NCBI RefSeq assembly: GCF_030294945.1
Contig: NZ_AP018448.1
Coordinates: 806,001-870,000, forward strand
DNA from: Streptomyces graminofaciens
GTDB lineage: Bacteria; Actinomycetota; Actinomycetes; Streptomycetales; Streptomycetaceae
Direction of reading: 5' to 3'
Length of the DNA: 64,000 nucleotides
Shown here: one piece after another, positions 1 through 8,027 of the stretch
How the letters are laid out: each line of letters begins with the position of its first letter
How positions within the stretch are numbered: position 1 is the stretch's first letter
Made by a program: the position numbers and the translations under genes
The notes under the pieces: generated by a model
Database searches by the model: none
What the model saw: only the letters and a program-made list of their open reading frames with translations
Told to the model about the DNA's origin: nothing

Positions 1-1027
1 CGGTAACATCACCGGGCAACCCGGCGGCCCCGATTTTGGGCAGTATCCCGGCAAGTTCAACTGGCACAACTTCCTGATCTTCCCGACGTGGGCAGACGGC
101 TGGTACGCGATTGCCAAGCTCTTGCGGAGCAATCTCTACAAGAACCTGTCTATTCTCGAGGCGTTCAAGAAGTACGCGCCCGCGTCCGACGGAAACAATC
201 CGGTCGCCTATGCGAACTCTGTGGCGGCAGCCCTAGGGATCTCGGTTTCGACCAGGGTCGGCGACCTCGACGACTCCCAGATGGCCGTCATGCAGAACAA
301 GATCCAGGAGGTCGAGGGCGCCATCCCCGGTGCGAGCCTGACCTGGGACTCCGACGAGATCCCCACCGAGATCTCGGACCTGCTGCCAGCGGGCGGGTGG
401 AAAGTTGGTCGCCCCCGCGCCCTCGTGCAGGCTAGCGATTCCTTCACGATCGATGTCTCCGCCCCGGTCGCCCCCTCGGGATTCACCCAGGGGCACGGCG
501 GCCCCGGCCAGGGCGGCCATGTCGGCGCGAACTGGTACATCCGCTACGGGATGGATATTGGCGGCAAGCGAGGCACGCCGGTGTATGCCGCGTTCGACGG
601 CCACGTCACCAAGTTCAAGCCGCACAATCCGGCGCAGGACACGCAGAAGGTGTACGGAGCCGAGATCTTCATGCGCTCCAAGAACGACATGATGGGCGCC
701 TTCTGCACCCACCTGACCGACGTGCCAGGCTCGGTCTTCGTAGGGGCGGAGGTCTCGCGCGGCCAGCTCCTGGGTACCGTGCACGAGCGCGCCGGGGTGT
801 CCCCCCACCTGCACATGGCCCTGGTCGAGATCATCGGTGGGGCGCCCGGTGGGCAGTACCAGGGGGTCGACCTCTATCAGTTCTTCCTGGACCTGGAGGC
901 ATCGGCCCCGGAGACGGTCGTCCCGATCCAGTTCTGGCAGGACGGCTCGCCGCCGGAGCCAGTCTGGCGCTTGACGCGGCTCGGCGTGCTGCATCGCTCG
1001 CAAGTTCCGGAGTCCGCGAGCGCCTAG
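1..1027 (+). CDS. M23 peptidase-like protein, 5' end outside window
   Basis: The reading frame is open from base 2, so the true start lies to the left; about 341 residues are visible. The first ~100 residues (GNITGQPGG, then FPTWADGWYAIAKLL, YAPASDGNNP) resemble the substrate-recognition part of phage-type and secreted peptidoglycan hydrolases. The second half matches the M23 (lysostaphin-like) fold: RYGMDIGG, GTPVYAAFDGHV, a THL segment, GQLLGTV and PHLHMALVE. The HxH of the zinc site is present, but the usual first histidine (HxxxD) reads RYGMD, so an arginine replaces a zinc ligand. It may bind cell wall without cutting it. It is probably the upstream gene of the cluster that continues at 2447, from which it is now separated by two mobile elements. 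The stop codon lies in the CTAG target of the first element. Confidence 0.75.
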   Translation, partial: GNITGQPGGPDFGQYPGKFNWHNFLIFPTWADGWYAIAKLLRSNLYKNLSILEAFKKYAPASDGNNPVAYANSVAAALGISVSTRVGDLDDSQMAVMQNKIQEVEGAIPGASLTWDSDEIPTEISDLLPAGGWKVGRPRALVQASDSFTIDVSAPVAPSGFTQGHGGPGQGGHVGANWYIRYGMDIGGKRGTPVYAAFDGHVTKFKPHNPAQDTQKVYGAEIFMRSKNDMMGAFCTHLTDVPGSVFVGAEVSRGQLLGTVHERAGVSPHLHMALVEIIGGAPGGQYQGVDLYQFFLDLEASAPETVVPIQFWQDGSPPEPVWRLTRLGVLHRSQVPESASA

Positions 1028-1238
1028 GGCCTGTTGCGAAAGTGGCGTCGTCGCCCGAAGGGCGGCCGCGCGGCGTCCGGTGCGTGCTCTCGGCGTGCCG
1101 CCCGAAAGCCCTCGTACTGGGTGTACTCGGGCTTTCGGGCGGTGCGGCGGTGGGGGCACCTCCCGCTCGAGCGAAGCCGAGAGTGGGGGAGCGTGCCGGG
1201 CGTCGCGCGGCAGGCGCCACTTTCGCAACAGGCCCTAG
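1024..1238. mobile_element. MITE-like palindromic element, about 207 bp
   Basis: A 25-bp perfect inverted repeat occupies 1023-1047 and 1215-1239 (outer sequence CCTAGGGCCTGTTGCGAAAG). The inside carries two further hairpins, one around 1098-1141 built on CGCCCGAAAGCCC. It has no gene. CTAG is repeated at 1024-1027 and 1235-1238, which fits a 4-bp target duplication as made by some IS5-family (IS427 group) elements; the end sequence is similar in type. It sits exactly on the stop codon of the upstream gene and leaves that codon intact. Confidence 0.65.
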
Positions 1239-1259
1239 GCCACCGCAGCCTCGGACAGC

Positions 1260-2434
1260 TAGTGTCTCGTGATCCTGTTCATGTCAGTTCGAGTTGTTAT
1301 TGACGAGTTTCTTCACGTTGGTCGCGACGAGTCGGACCTTCGCGAGGACCTCGCCGGCGGTCGCGGTCCAGGTGAACGGTTTCGCCGTCGTGTTCCAGGA
1401 GTTGATGTAGTCGCGGATCTGTTTGATCAGGACGTTGACGCTGGCGAATGTGCCGCGGCGGATGGACTGCCGGGTGAGGATTCCGAACCAGATCTCGATC
1501 TGGTTCAGCCACGAGGAGCCGACGGGAGTGAAATGGAAGTGGACGTGCGGGTTCTTCGCCAGCCACTCTTTGACCTCCGGGGTGGTGTGCGTCGAGAGGT
1601 TGTCCAGGACCACATGGATGTCCTTCCCGGCGTGCGGCTTCACCGCCTTCTTCAAGAAGGCGAGGAAATCCTTGCCGTTCCGGGTCGGCCTGCACTCGCC
1701 GAGTACTTCGCCGGTGGTCACGTTCAGGGCGGCGAACAGGTTCGTGGTGCCATGCCGGAGGTAGTCGGCGGTGCGCTGCTCGCTCACCGCGAAGGCGACC
1801 GGCAGCACCGGCTGGGTCCGGTCCAGCGCCTGGATCTGCGTCTTCTCGTCGATCGAGAGGACCACCGCGCCGCCCGGCGGGGCCAGATACAGGCCGATCA
1901 CATCGGCCACCTTCTCCGCGAACGCGGGGTCTTTGGAAAGCTTGAAAGTGCCGGACCGGTGCGGCTTCAGGCTCTCCTCCCGCCAGATCCGCGCGACGTA
2001 GTGCCAGGACACAGTGATGTTCTCGACCTGCTTCAGGTACTTCGCCAACTCGCGTGTGGACCAGTGCGAAAGGCCGGTGCCGTCCGGCGGCGTCATGCGC
2101 GTCAGCGCGATCACGCGGGCCCGCACCCGCGCCGGCACCTGTTCCCGGGCTCCGCCGGGCCGGTCGCCTTCCAGCCCGGCCAGTCCGAACTCGGCATAAC
2201 GCCGCTTCCAGCGGTCCACCGTCGGCAGCGATACGCCAAGCAGCTCGGCAATGTCCTTGCGTCGACGGCCTTCACTCGACCACAGCACGATCCGGCCCCG
2301 CGTCGCCATGTCGGCAGGCACGTCCCGGCTGTTCACCAACTCCCGCAACACGGCGGCCTGTTCCACAGAGAGCTCCACACCAAGCGACCCTGCCACACAA
2401 GATCAAGTAACGCTGACGGAATCACGAGACACTA
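1260..2434 (-). mobile_element. Complete IS630-type insertion sequence
   Basis: The ends are inverted repeats, TAGTGTCTCGTGAT at 1260-1273 and its complement at 2421-2434, diverging further inward. The outer TA on both sides fits the TA target duplication of the IS630/Tc1 superfamily. The only gene is the transposase at 1284-2396. Removing the element restores a continuous short gap in which TA joins GGAG to give the ribosome binding site of the gene at 2447, so the insertion is recent or at least clean. Confidence 0.85.
1284..2396 (-). CDS. IS630-family transposase, intact
   Basis: A 370-residue protein, full length for the family. The N-terminal third holds a helix-turn-helix (KDIAELLGVSLPTVDRWKRR, about residues 47-66). 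The catalytic DDE core is readable: LSIDEKTQIQ for the first aspartate, VVLDNLSTHT for the second, and NQIEIWFG for the glutamate. It is the sole gene between matching inverted repeats and has no stop or frameshift, so it is probably active. A start at the ATG at 2396 gives the usual family length. Confidence 0.9.
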   Translation of the reverse strand: MAGSLGVELSVEQAAVLRELVNSRDVPADMATRGRIVLWSSEGRRRKDIAELLGVSLPTVDRWKRRYAEFGLAGLEGDRPGGAREQVPARVRARVIALTRMTPPDGTGLSHWSTRELAKYLKQVENITVSWHYVARIWREESLKPHRSGTFKLSKDPAFAEKVADVIGLYLAPPGGAVVLSIDEKTQIQALDRTQPVLPVAFAVSEQRTADYLRHGTTNLFAALNVTTGEVLGECRPTRNGKDFLAFLKKAVKPHAGKDIHVVLDNLSTHTTPEVKEWLAKNPHVHFHFTPVGSSWLNQIEIWFGILTRQSIRRGTFASVNVLIKQIRDYINSWNTTAKPFTWTATAGEVLAKVRLVATNVKKLVNNNSN

Positions 2435-2446
2435 GGAGCGTCTGAC

Positions 2447-2662
2447 ATGGCTGCCACGGAGCGCTACTCGGTCTTGCGCCCGAGCGATCTCGTGTCGCTG
2501 ACGATCCGCTCGACGGGCCTCCAGGAACGGACCAGCACCTTCGGGGGCACGGAATGGGTCGCCACAGGCGAAGGTTCGATCGTCGACCTGCAGCCGAATG
2601 CGCCACCTGCGCCTACGAAGTCGCCGACGGACATAGCTCAAGGCGTCGTGAGCTCGACGTGA
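2447..2662 (+). CDS. Small conserved-looking protein, 71 residues
   Basis: I do not recognise the family. The ATG at 2447 follows TAGGAG at a good distance, and codon use is typical of the surroundings. The sequence begins MAATERYSVLRPSDLVSLTI and ends in a proline-rich tail, with no signal peptide or membrane segment. It lies 76 bp before the giant gene at 2739 and, once the two mobile elements are subtracted, only about 35 bp after the M23-like gene, so these genes probably form one transcription unit. It could also be the shortened N-terminus of a formerly larger protein, since its start (RYSVLRPxDL) looks like the opening of a beta-rich domain. Confidence 0.6.
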   Translation: MAATERYSVLRPSDLVSLTIRSTGLQERTSTFGGTEWVATGEGSIVDLQPNAPPAPTKSPTDIAQGVVSST

Positions 2663-2668
2663 TCTGCG

Positions 2669-2706
2669 AAGAGCCCCGATAGGGGCAACCCCACAGTCGG
2701 CTCTTT
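2669..2706 (+). terminator. Possible weak hairpin between the 71-residue gene and the giant gene
   Basis: AAGAGCC at 2669-2675 can pair with GGCTCTT at 2699-2705, and the loop holds a second small stem (CCCC/GGGG). A few T residues follow. It may be an attenuator or terminator, or have no role. Confidence 0.3.
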
Positions 2707-2738
2707 CGCCGCTCAGCACCGCGAAGGATGGGCTCCCT

Positions 2739-5700
2739 ATGGCCATTTCGATGCTTAGCTTCCTCAAGCCTCTACTCGCGGGAGCGTACGACCGCATTGT
2801 TTTCCCGGCCGCCGTACAGGGGCTCCTCGAGCACCTCACGACCGATCTGCCCGTGCCGTCCGGGCCTGCCAGCGGCCCGTTCTCGGGGAAGCTCAAGGCG
2901 ACGGCCGACGACACGGCCGGCGGCTTCGCCCAGTTCTCGATGGCTCCGCTCGGCCCCGCGATCCCCTTTGCCCTCCGGCTGACCGGACCGGCGGCCGCGC
3001 CCACCGGCTTCCAGCTCGACCTCACACCGGCGAGCGGGCTGCTGAAACTGCCTGCTTCCTGTGGCCCGGCCACGGTCCAGCTGGACACCGCCACCGGCAA
3101 GCGCCGGATCGTCGCGGCACCAGCCGCCGACAGGGTCGCTATCACCCTCAATGGCACCGATCCATTGGCCGTGCGGATCGAGGGCAGTGCCGGACAGGCC
3201 GCGCGGCAGGGCATCGTCGCCCTCGATGCGGCGGGGCAGGGCATGCTGACCGTCGGCACCGCACCGGCCGCTTTCCTGCTGGGCGGCCAGGGTTTCGGGC
3301 TCCATGTGCCGGGCGGGCTCACGGTCGACTCGTCGGCAACGCTCGCGCCCCCGCCGCTCGTTGCTGGCACCGGCGGGACCGGCGGGCCGCCGCCATCCGC
3401 AGCGCCAGCTTGGCAGGGCATCGCTATCCGCGGAGCCGAGCTCTTCCTACCCGAGACGACCCCGCTCGTCGGCTCGGGTCCGATCCCCGTCGATCTCGAC
3501 CTCGGCATGCCGGCCGGCCTCTACGGACGGACCGAGGCCCACATCCCGGCCGACGGGTCACGCCCGGCCTTCGACGCAACCGTCGTCTGGGACGACCCGG
3601 GTGCCACCTCACTCGACTCCGCATTGCCGACCATGATCGAGATCCGCACTTCCTGGAGCCTGGACAAGGCCCCGGGACCGCCGCAGGTTGGCACGATCGA
3701 GCTGCTCGGCGGGCGCCCGCTGCGCGTGACCGGCCGGTTCACCCGAAGGTCGGGCACGAGCGACTTCGACTTCGGCCTCGTAGTGGAGGCCGGCGGCGAC
3801 CAAGGGCTGCTCTCCGTAAAGGCCCAGAACGCGGCCGGCAAGGTCGTCGTCACCGCCGCGGCCCTCGCCACCGCGTTCATGGCCGACGCCGCCAAGCCGG
3901 CACCGCAGCAGACCGCGTACGACGGCTTCGGCGCGACGCTCCATATGCTGCTCGTGGCGGCTGCGGGACTCAGCGCCTTCCTCAACGACGGTACGATCAC
4001 CGTTCACGCCGTTGAGGTGGACTCCGGCTTCTCCCCCGCAGGCACCAAACTCTCCCTCCGGGTCGACTACAGCGTCGACGTCCTGGTCAGGACCATCAAC
4101 CTCGGGTTCATGAGCATCAGCATGAATCCGACGGTTCCGATGCGCCTGCGCTACCGCAACGTGCGGCTCCTCGTCGACTTCGCCCAGTCGGGACTCGAGC
4201 GCTTCCACCTCTCGTATGGCGAGGCCGACGTGGACGTGGAAGACCCCGGGGGCTGGCAAGTCGAGTCGGACGGAACACTCAAGAACCTCTTCGACGTGCT
4301 CGGCAGCCGCTCCGGCCGCGGCTCGCAGTGGTTCGAGATCGACCTCCGCTTCGCCCTCGATCTTGGCCCGGTCAAGGTCAGCGGGGCGACGGTCCGTGTA
4401 ACGCTCGGGGCGAACGGTGCTCTCCGTCCCGAGCTGCGCGGGCTCGACGCTGCCCTGGAGATGCCGGAGCTGTTCGAGGGCGAGGGCAAGGCATCGCTCG
4501 GCGCGGGCCAACTGGACCTTGCTCTGGCCGCCAGGATCGTCCCTCTCAACGTCGCCGCAGCCGCCGGGCTCACTTACAAACCCTGCGGCTCAGGCGTCAA
4601 CCAGCTGGTCCTCTCACTGCGGACCGATCTGCCGGGACCGATCCCACTGGCCAACAGCGGACTCGGCCTCTACTGGCTCGGCGGCGTCTTCGGCGTCCAC
4701 GCGGCGCTGCCCCGCCCCGGCCCAAGCGACGACCCGGTCCTCTTCCAGCTCGGCCTCGACCCGTTCAAGACCAGCGCGTACACCTGCGCCGACGGCAGCG
4801 TGTTCGGTCTCGGCGCGGTCGTCGGCACCGCCCCCGACCTCGGCTTCACCTTCAGCGCCAAGGGCGTCCTGGTGATCGGGCTGCCGGACGTCGCCGTCCG
4901 CGCGAGCCTCCAGGGCCGCATCCTGTCGCCCCGTGTCCAGATGACCGAGAACCTGGGGCCACCGACCGCGGGCGGCAGCCTCATCGGCGCGCTCACCGTC
5001 GATGGGGACGGCGTCACTGCCGCGCTGCGCGGGCACTACGAGGTGCCGGTCCTGTTCACCGTCGACGCGCCCTTCGGCGCACGGTTCCCCGCCCGGGACA
5101 ACAAGTGGAATGTCCGGCTCGGCTCAGACAACGTGCTCGACCGCGGGCCCGGCCCCCTCCAGGTGCGGGTGCTGCCGGACTTCCTCGATGTCGGTGCCTG
5201 GGCGTTCCTGATGGTGGAAGGCAACGGCATCCCGCAGCTCGGCGGCGAGCTGACGCTCTCGCCGACCGGGTTCTCCCTCGGCTTCGGCGCCGGGTTCACC
5301 GCGCGGTACGGCATCCCGCTCATCCACGTCGACGTCAGCGCGTCGGTCCTGCTGGCCCTCGGCACCCGCCCGGTCCTGCTCGCCGGCGTCGGACACCTCT
5401 CCGGCAGCCTGCACCTGGGGCCGGTCTCCATCGGCGCCAGCGCGGACGTGGCCTTTCAGGTCGCCCCCGATCTCGGCGACACCTGGGTCGAGTTCAAAGT
5501 CTGCGGCGAGGTCGACCTCTTCTTCTTCAGCCTGCAGGGCTGTGTCACCGTCGAACTCGGCGAGAAGAGCGGCACGATTCCCGCCCCCGCCGACTGGCCG
5601 CTCGAATCGGTCTGCCTCGCCGACCACCGCTACACCAAGACGGCCGACGCCCTCCGATCCGAGACCCGGCCGCCGACAAACTCCCTCCCGGTCGTCTGGC

Positions 5701-8027
5701 CGGACGCCATTCCCCTCCTGCAGTTCACCAACGGCCCGGCCAACGGCCTCCAGCCGGGCCCGTTCACCGACCGGCTCGCCTGGAACGCCACGGAGATCGG
5801 GGACGGTGTCGTCGGCAACGACCGAGTGAGCCACACGTACACGCTCACCTCGCTCAGCCTGACCGCGGTCGACCCCGCCACCGGGGCCGAGACACTGGTC
5901 GGCGGGCCGCTCGACGCCGCCTGGCAGGAAATCAAGGCCGGGGCGCCCGGCCAGCGGGGCGCCCGCGAACTGGCGCTCCTCACCTGGGAGTCGGCCCTGT
6001 GGACCCGCAAACTGGCCGACGGCGGCGCCTGCGACCCGAACAACCCCGCCCGGAAGATCGCGCGCCGCTGCCGTACACGGCACTCGGCCGACCCCGGATG
6101 GGCTCTCGGCAGCCTCGGTGGCCGGCACAGCCCGGGAAGCCCCTGGCGGCTGCCGACCGAGCCCGCGTCCGGCGCGTTCGCCTCGGAGTTCAACGTCGCC
6201 GTCGAGGCCACTTGGAGCCAACTCCCCATCGACGACCCGACCGTCGGCCTGTTCCCGTACACCTTCCCGCTGCGGCTTGGAACGCCCGTCTCCTTCGGCG
6301 AGCCGCTGGACGCGATCGAGCGCCGTTTCACGGGCGCCTTCACCCTCCCGCACGTGGAGGGGCTGCCTCTCGACGTTGCCCCGGACGAGATCGCCCCCGG
6401 GATCGGCGAGGTGTGGTTCGACGTCGTCCTCGCCTTCTCCCAGGAGCTTCGCGAGCCGTGTCTCGGCCTGCATCTGCCCGCATGGCCCGATGGGTTTGCC
6501 GACCAGATGGAGGTCCGTCTGATCAAGCCCGACGGTTCGTCCACGCCGTTTCCGCCCACGGGTGACGAGCCGGGCATCGGTGACGCGTTCGTCCGCCGCT
6601 ACGAACGGCAGGACGGGGTCTACAAGGGGGTCGCCCTGAGGTACCACCCGGCGCTCGCTCCGCAGGTACTCGGTCTCCGGGCCATCACCGAGAAGTCCTG
6701 GGACGCCGCCGACGCCGCCACTTCGGCGGCCCAGCAGGCCGGCAGCCTGGCGGCGGCGAAGGCTGCAGCCGTCACGCCACGGCCGATGCTACGGCCCGGC
6801 ACCGTCTACCGCGTAGACATCGGCGTCGACGGCCTGGGCCGCCGCGAGGGCAAGGACGGAAACGTGGTCCACCACACGGACCGCTACTGGTTCCGCACCG
6901 CCGATATGTCAGGGCCCGCCCCCAGCAAGAACGCGCAGTACCTGCAGGGCAGCACGCCCGCTGTAGCCAAGGCCCACTACGACTCTTTCGTCGCCGCCAC
7001 CACCGTCCACCAAAAAACGGACCGCTTCGACCCGGTGTATCTGCAGCGCTATCTGCTGTCCTGGACGCCCCGCGACAAGACCCGCGACTGGTTCCTCGGC
7101 GACCCCGTCGGCGTGCAGCTGGAGGTCAACCACGTTCCCGATCTCGCAGCTGTCTACGACCACGACACGGTCGTCCGTGTCCGCCGTACGGACCCGACGA
7201 AGGGTCGACCCGACCCGTTCGAGGAACAGGCGTTCCCCGCGGCGCACCACATGTGGCAGGCCGTCGTCTCGCAGGCGCAGCCCAAAGCCGATCTACTGCT
7301 CCAGAAAGAGACGGCCGCGTCCGGGGCCTGCCCATATCCAAAGCCGGGCGCCACGCTCGGCGGCAGGCCCACGCTCCAGCCGCAGTGCACATACGAACTC
7401 TCCCTCGCCTTCCCGTTCCTCGACTCCGGAAGCTCCGGGAACTCGGGCGGCGCGGCGATCCGCGGCGGGATCTTCAGCACCTCCCGCTACAGCGGCCCCG
7501 CCGCGCTCCTGACGGACCTCGGATTCGCCCAGGGCGGCGCTGGCGGCGACGGGCTCCCCGGTGACCTGCAGGCCACACGGATCACGATGCCCGCCGGCGA
7601 AACCATCGCGGACGGCGGCCTCGAACTGGCCCTGGCCCAGCTCGGGATCGGCTGGCTTGCGCCTACCCGCGCGGGACGCACGAGCGCGCTGTGGACAGAT
7701 CAGGGAGGCACCTGGGCCCTCCACGGCGTACTGCTGGAAGCACCCGAACCTATCCACCGGACCGACTCCCTCGGGATCGTGGGATACAGCGGCAGGCTGC
7801 GAGTGAACAGCCTGCTCTGTGGCTCCCACGCCTTCAACACAGTGATCCGCAGCGGCTCCGGGGACCGAATCCTCTTCCTCACGACCAGTCCCTTCGCACC
7901 GGCCGCCCCGCTCGTCCTGTCCGTGACCGTGCAGGACGTGCCCCTGGAGCGCGCCACGGTTGCGAACACGGCCGATGTCACCTGCCCCGTACCGCCGAAG
8001 CCGGCGTTCGCGAAGGACCTGCCATGA
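2739..8027 (+). CDS. Giant beta-rich protein of unknown function, 1762 residues
   Basis: The ATG at 2739 follows AAGGA by ten bases. No enzyme motif is visible. Residues ~1-1000 are rich in Gly, Leu and alternating hydrophobic/polar residues, typical of stacked beta strands, with repeated motifs such as LGLYWLGGVFGVHAALP, FGLGAVVGTAPDLGFTF and LTLSPTGFSLGFGAGF. This resembles large proteins of the DUF6603 type, but I give that only as a guess. A cysteine-containing segment (about 920-970, CGEVDLFFFSLQGCV) separates this from a C-terminal half of mixed domains. There is no signal peptide or transmembrane segment. It overlaps the next gene by ATGA, so the two are translationally coupled. The length and simple architecture suggest a structural or surface-acting role rather than catalysis. 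Confidence 0.8.
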   Translation: MAISMLSFLKPLLAGAYDRIVFPAAVQGLLEHLTTDLPVPSGPASGPFSGKLKATADDTAGGFAQFSMAPLGPAIPFALRLTGPAAAPTGFQLDLTPASGLLKLPASCGPATVQLDTATGKRRIVAAPAADRVAITLNGTDPLAVRIEGSAGQAARQGIVALDAAGQGMLTVGTAPAAFLLGGQGFGLHVPGGLTVDSSATLAPPPLVAGTGGTGGPPPSAAPAWQGIAIRGAELFLPETTPLVGSGPIPVDLDLGMPAGLYGRTEAHIPADGSRPAFDATVVWDDPGATSLDSALPTMIEIRTSWSLDKAPGPPQVGTIELLGGRPLRVTGRFTRRSGTSDFDFGLVVEAGGDQGLLSVKAQNAAGKVVVTAAALATAFMADAAKPAPQQTAYDGFGATLHMLLVAAAGLSAFLNDGTITVHAVEVDSGFSPAGTKLSLRVDYSVDVLVRTINLGFMSISMNPTVPMRLRYRNVRLLVDFAQSGLERFHLSYGEADVDVEDPGGWQVESDGTLKNLFDVLGSRSGRGSQWFEIDLRFALDLGPVKVSGATVRVTLGANGALRPELRGLDAALEMPELFEGEGKASLGAGQLDLALAARIVPLNVAAAAGLTYKPCGSGVNQLVLSLRTDLPGPIPLANSGLGLYWLGGVFGVHAALPRPGPSDDPVLFQLGLDPFKTSAYTCADGSVFGLGAVVGTAPDLGFTFSAKGVLVIGLPDVAVRASLQGRILSPRVQMTENLGPPTAGGSLIGALTVDGDGVTAALRGHYEVPVLFTVDAPFGARFPARDNKWNVRLGSDNVLDRGPGPLQVRVLPDFLDVGAWAFLMVEGNGIPQLGGELTLSPTGFSLGFGAGFTARYGIPLIHVDVSASVLLALGTRPVLLAGVGHLSGSLHLGPVSIGASADVAFQVAPDLGDTWVEFKVCGEVDLFFFSLQGCVTVELGEKSGTIPAPADWPLESVCLADHRYTKTADALRSETRPPTNSLPVVWPDAIPLLQFTNGPANGLQPGPFTDRLAWNATEIGDGVVGNDRVSHTYTLTSLSLTAVDPATGAETLVGGPLDAAWQEIKAGAPGQRGARELALLTWESALWTRKLADGGACDPNNPARKIARRCRTRHSADPGWALGSLGGRHSPGSPWRLPTEPASGAFASEFNVAVEATWSQLPIDDPTVGLFPYTFPLRLGTPVSFGEPLDAIERRFTGAFTLPHVEGLPLDVAPDEIAPGIGEVWFDVVLAFSQELREPCLGLHLPAWPDGFADQMEVRLIKPDGSSTPFPPTGDEPGIGDAFVRRYERQDGVYKGVALRYHPALAPQVLGLRAITEKSWDAADAATSAAQQAGSLAAAKAAAVTPRPMLRPGTVYRVDIGVDGLGRREGKDGNVVHHTDRYWFRTADMSGPAPSKNAQYLQGSTPAVAKAHYDSFVAATTVHQKTDRFDPVYLQRYLLSWTPRDKTRDWFLGDPVGVQLEVNHVPDLAAVYDHDTVVRVRRTDPTKGRPDPFEEQAFPAAHHMWQAVVSQAQPKADLLLQKETAASGACPYPKPGATLGGRPTLQPQCTYELSLAFPFLDSGSSGNSGGAAIRGGIFSTSRYSGPAALLTDLGFAQGGAGGDGLPGDLQATRITMPAGETIADGGLELALAQLGIGWLAPTRAGRTSALWTDQGGTWALHGVLLEAPEPIHRTDSLGIVGYSGRLRVNSLLCGSHAFNTVIRSGSGDRILFLTTSPFAPAAPLVLSVTVQDVPLERATVANTADVTCPVPPKPAFAKDLP

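Noticed and set aside
4328..6565. A 745-codon open frame on the plus strand
   Set aside because: It lies within the 1762-residue gene in another frame, is packed with arginine and proline, and has no family motif: a shadow of GC-rich coding DNA.
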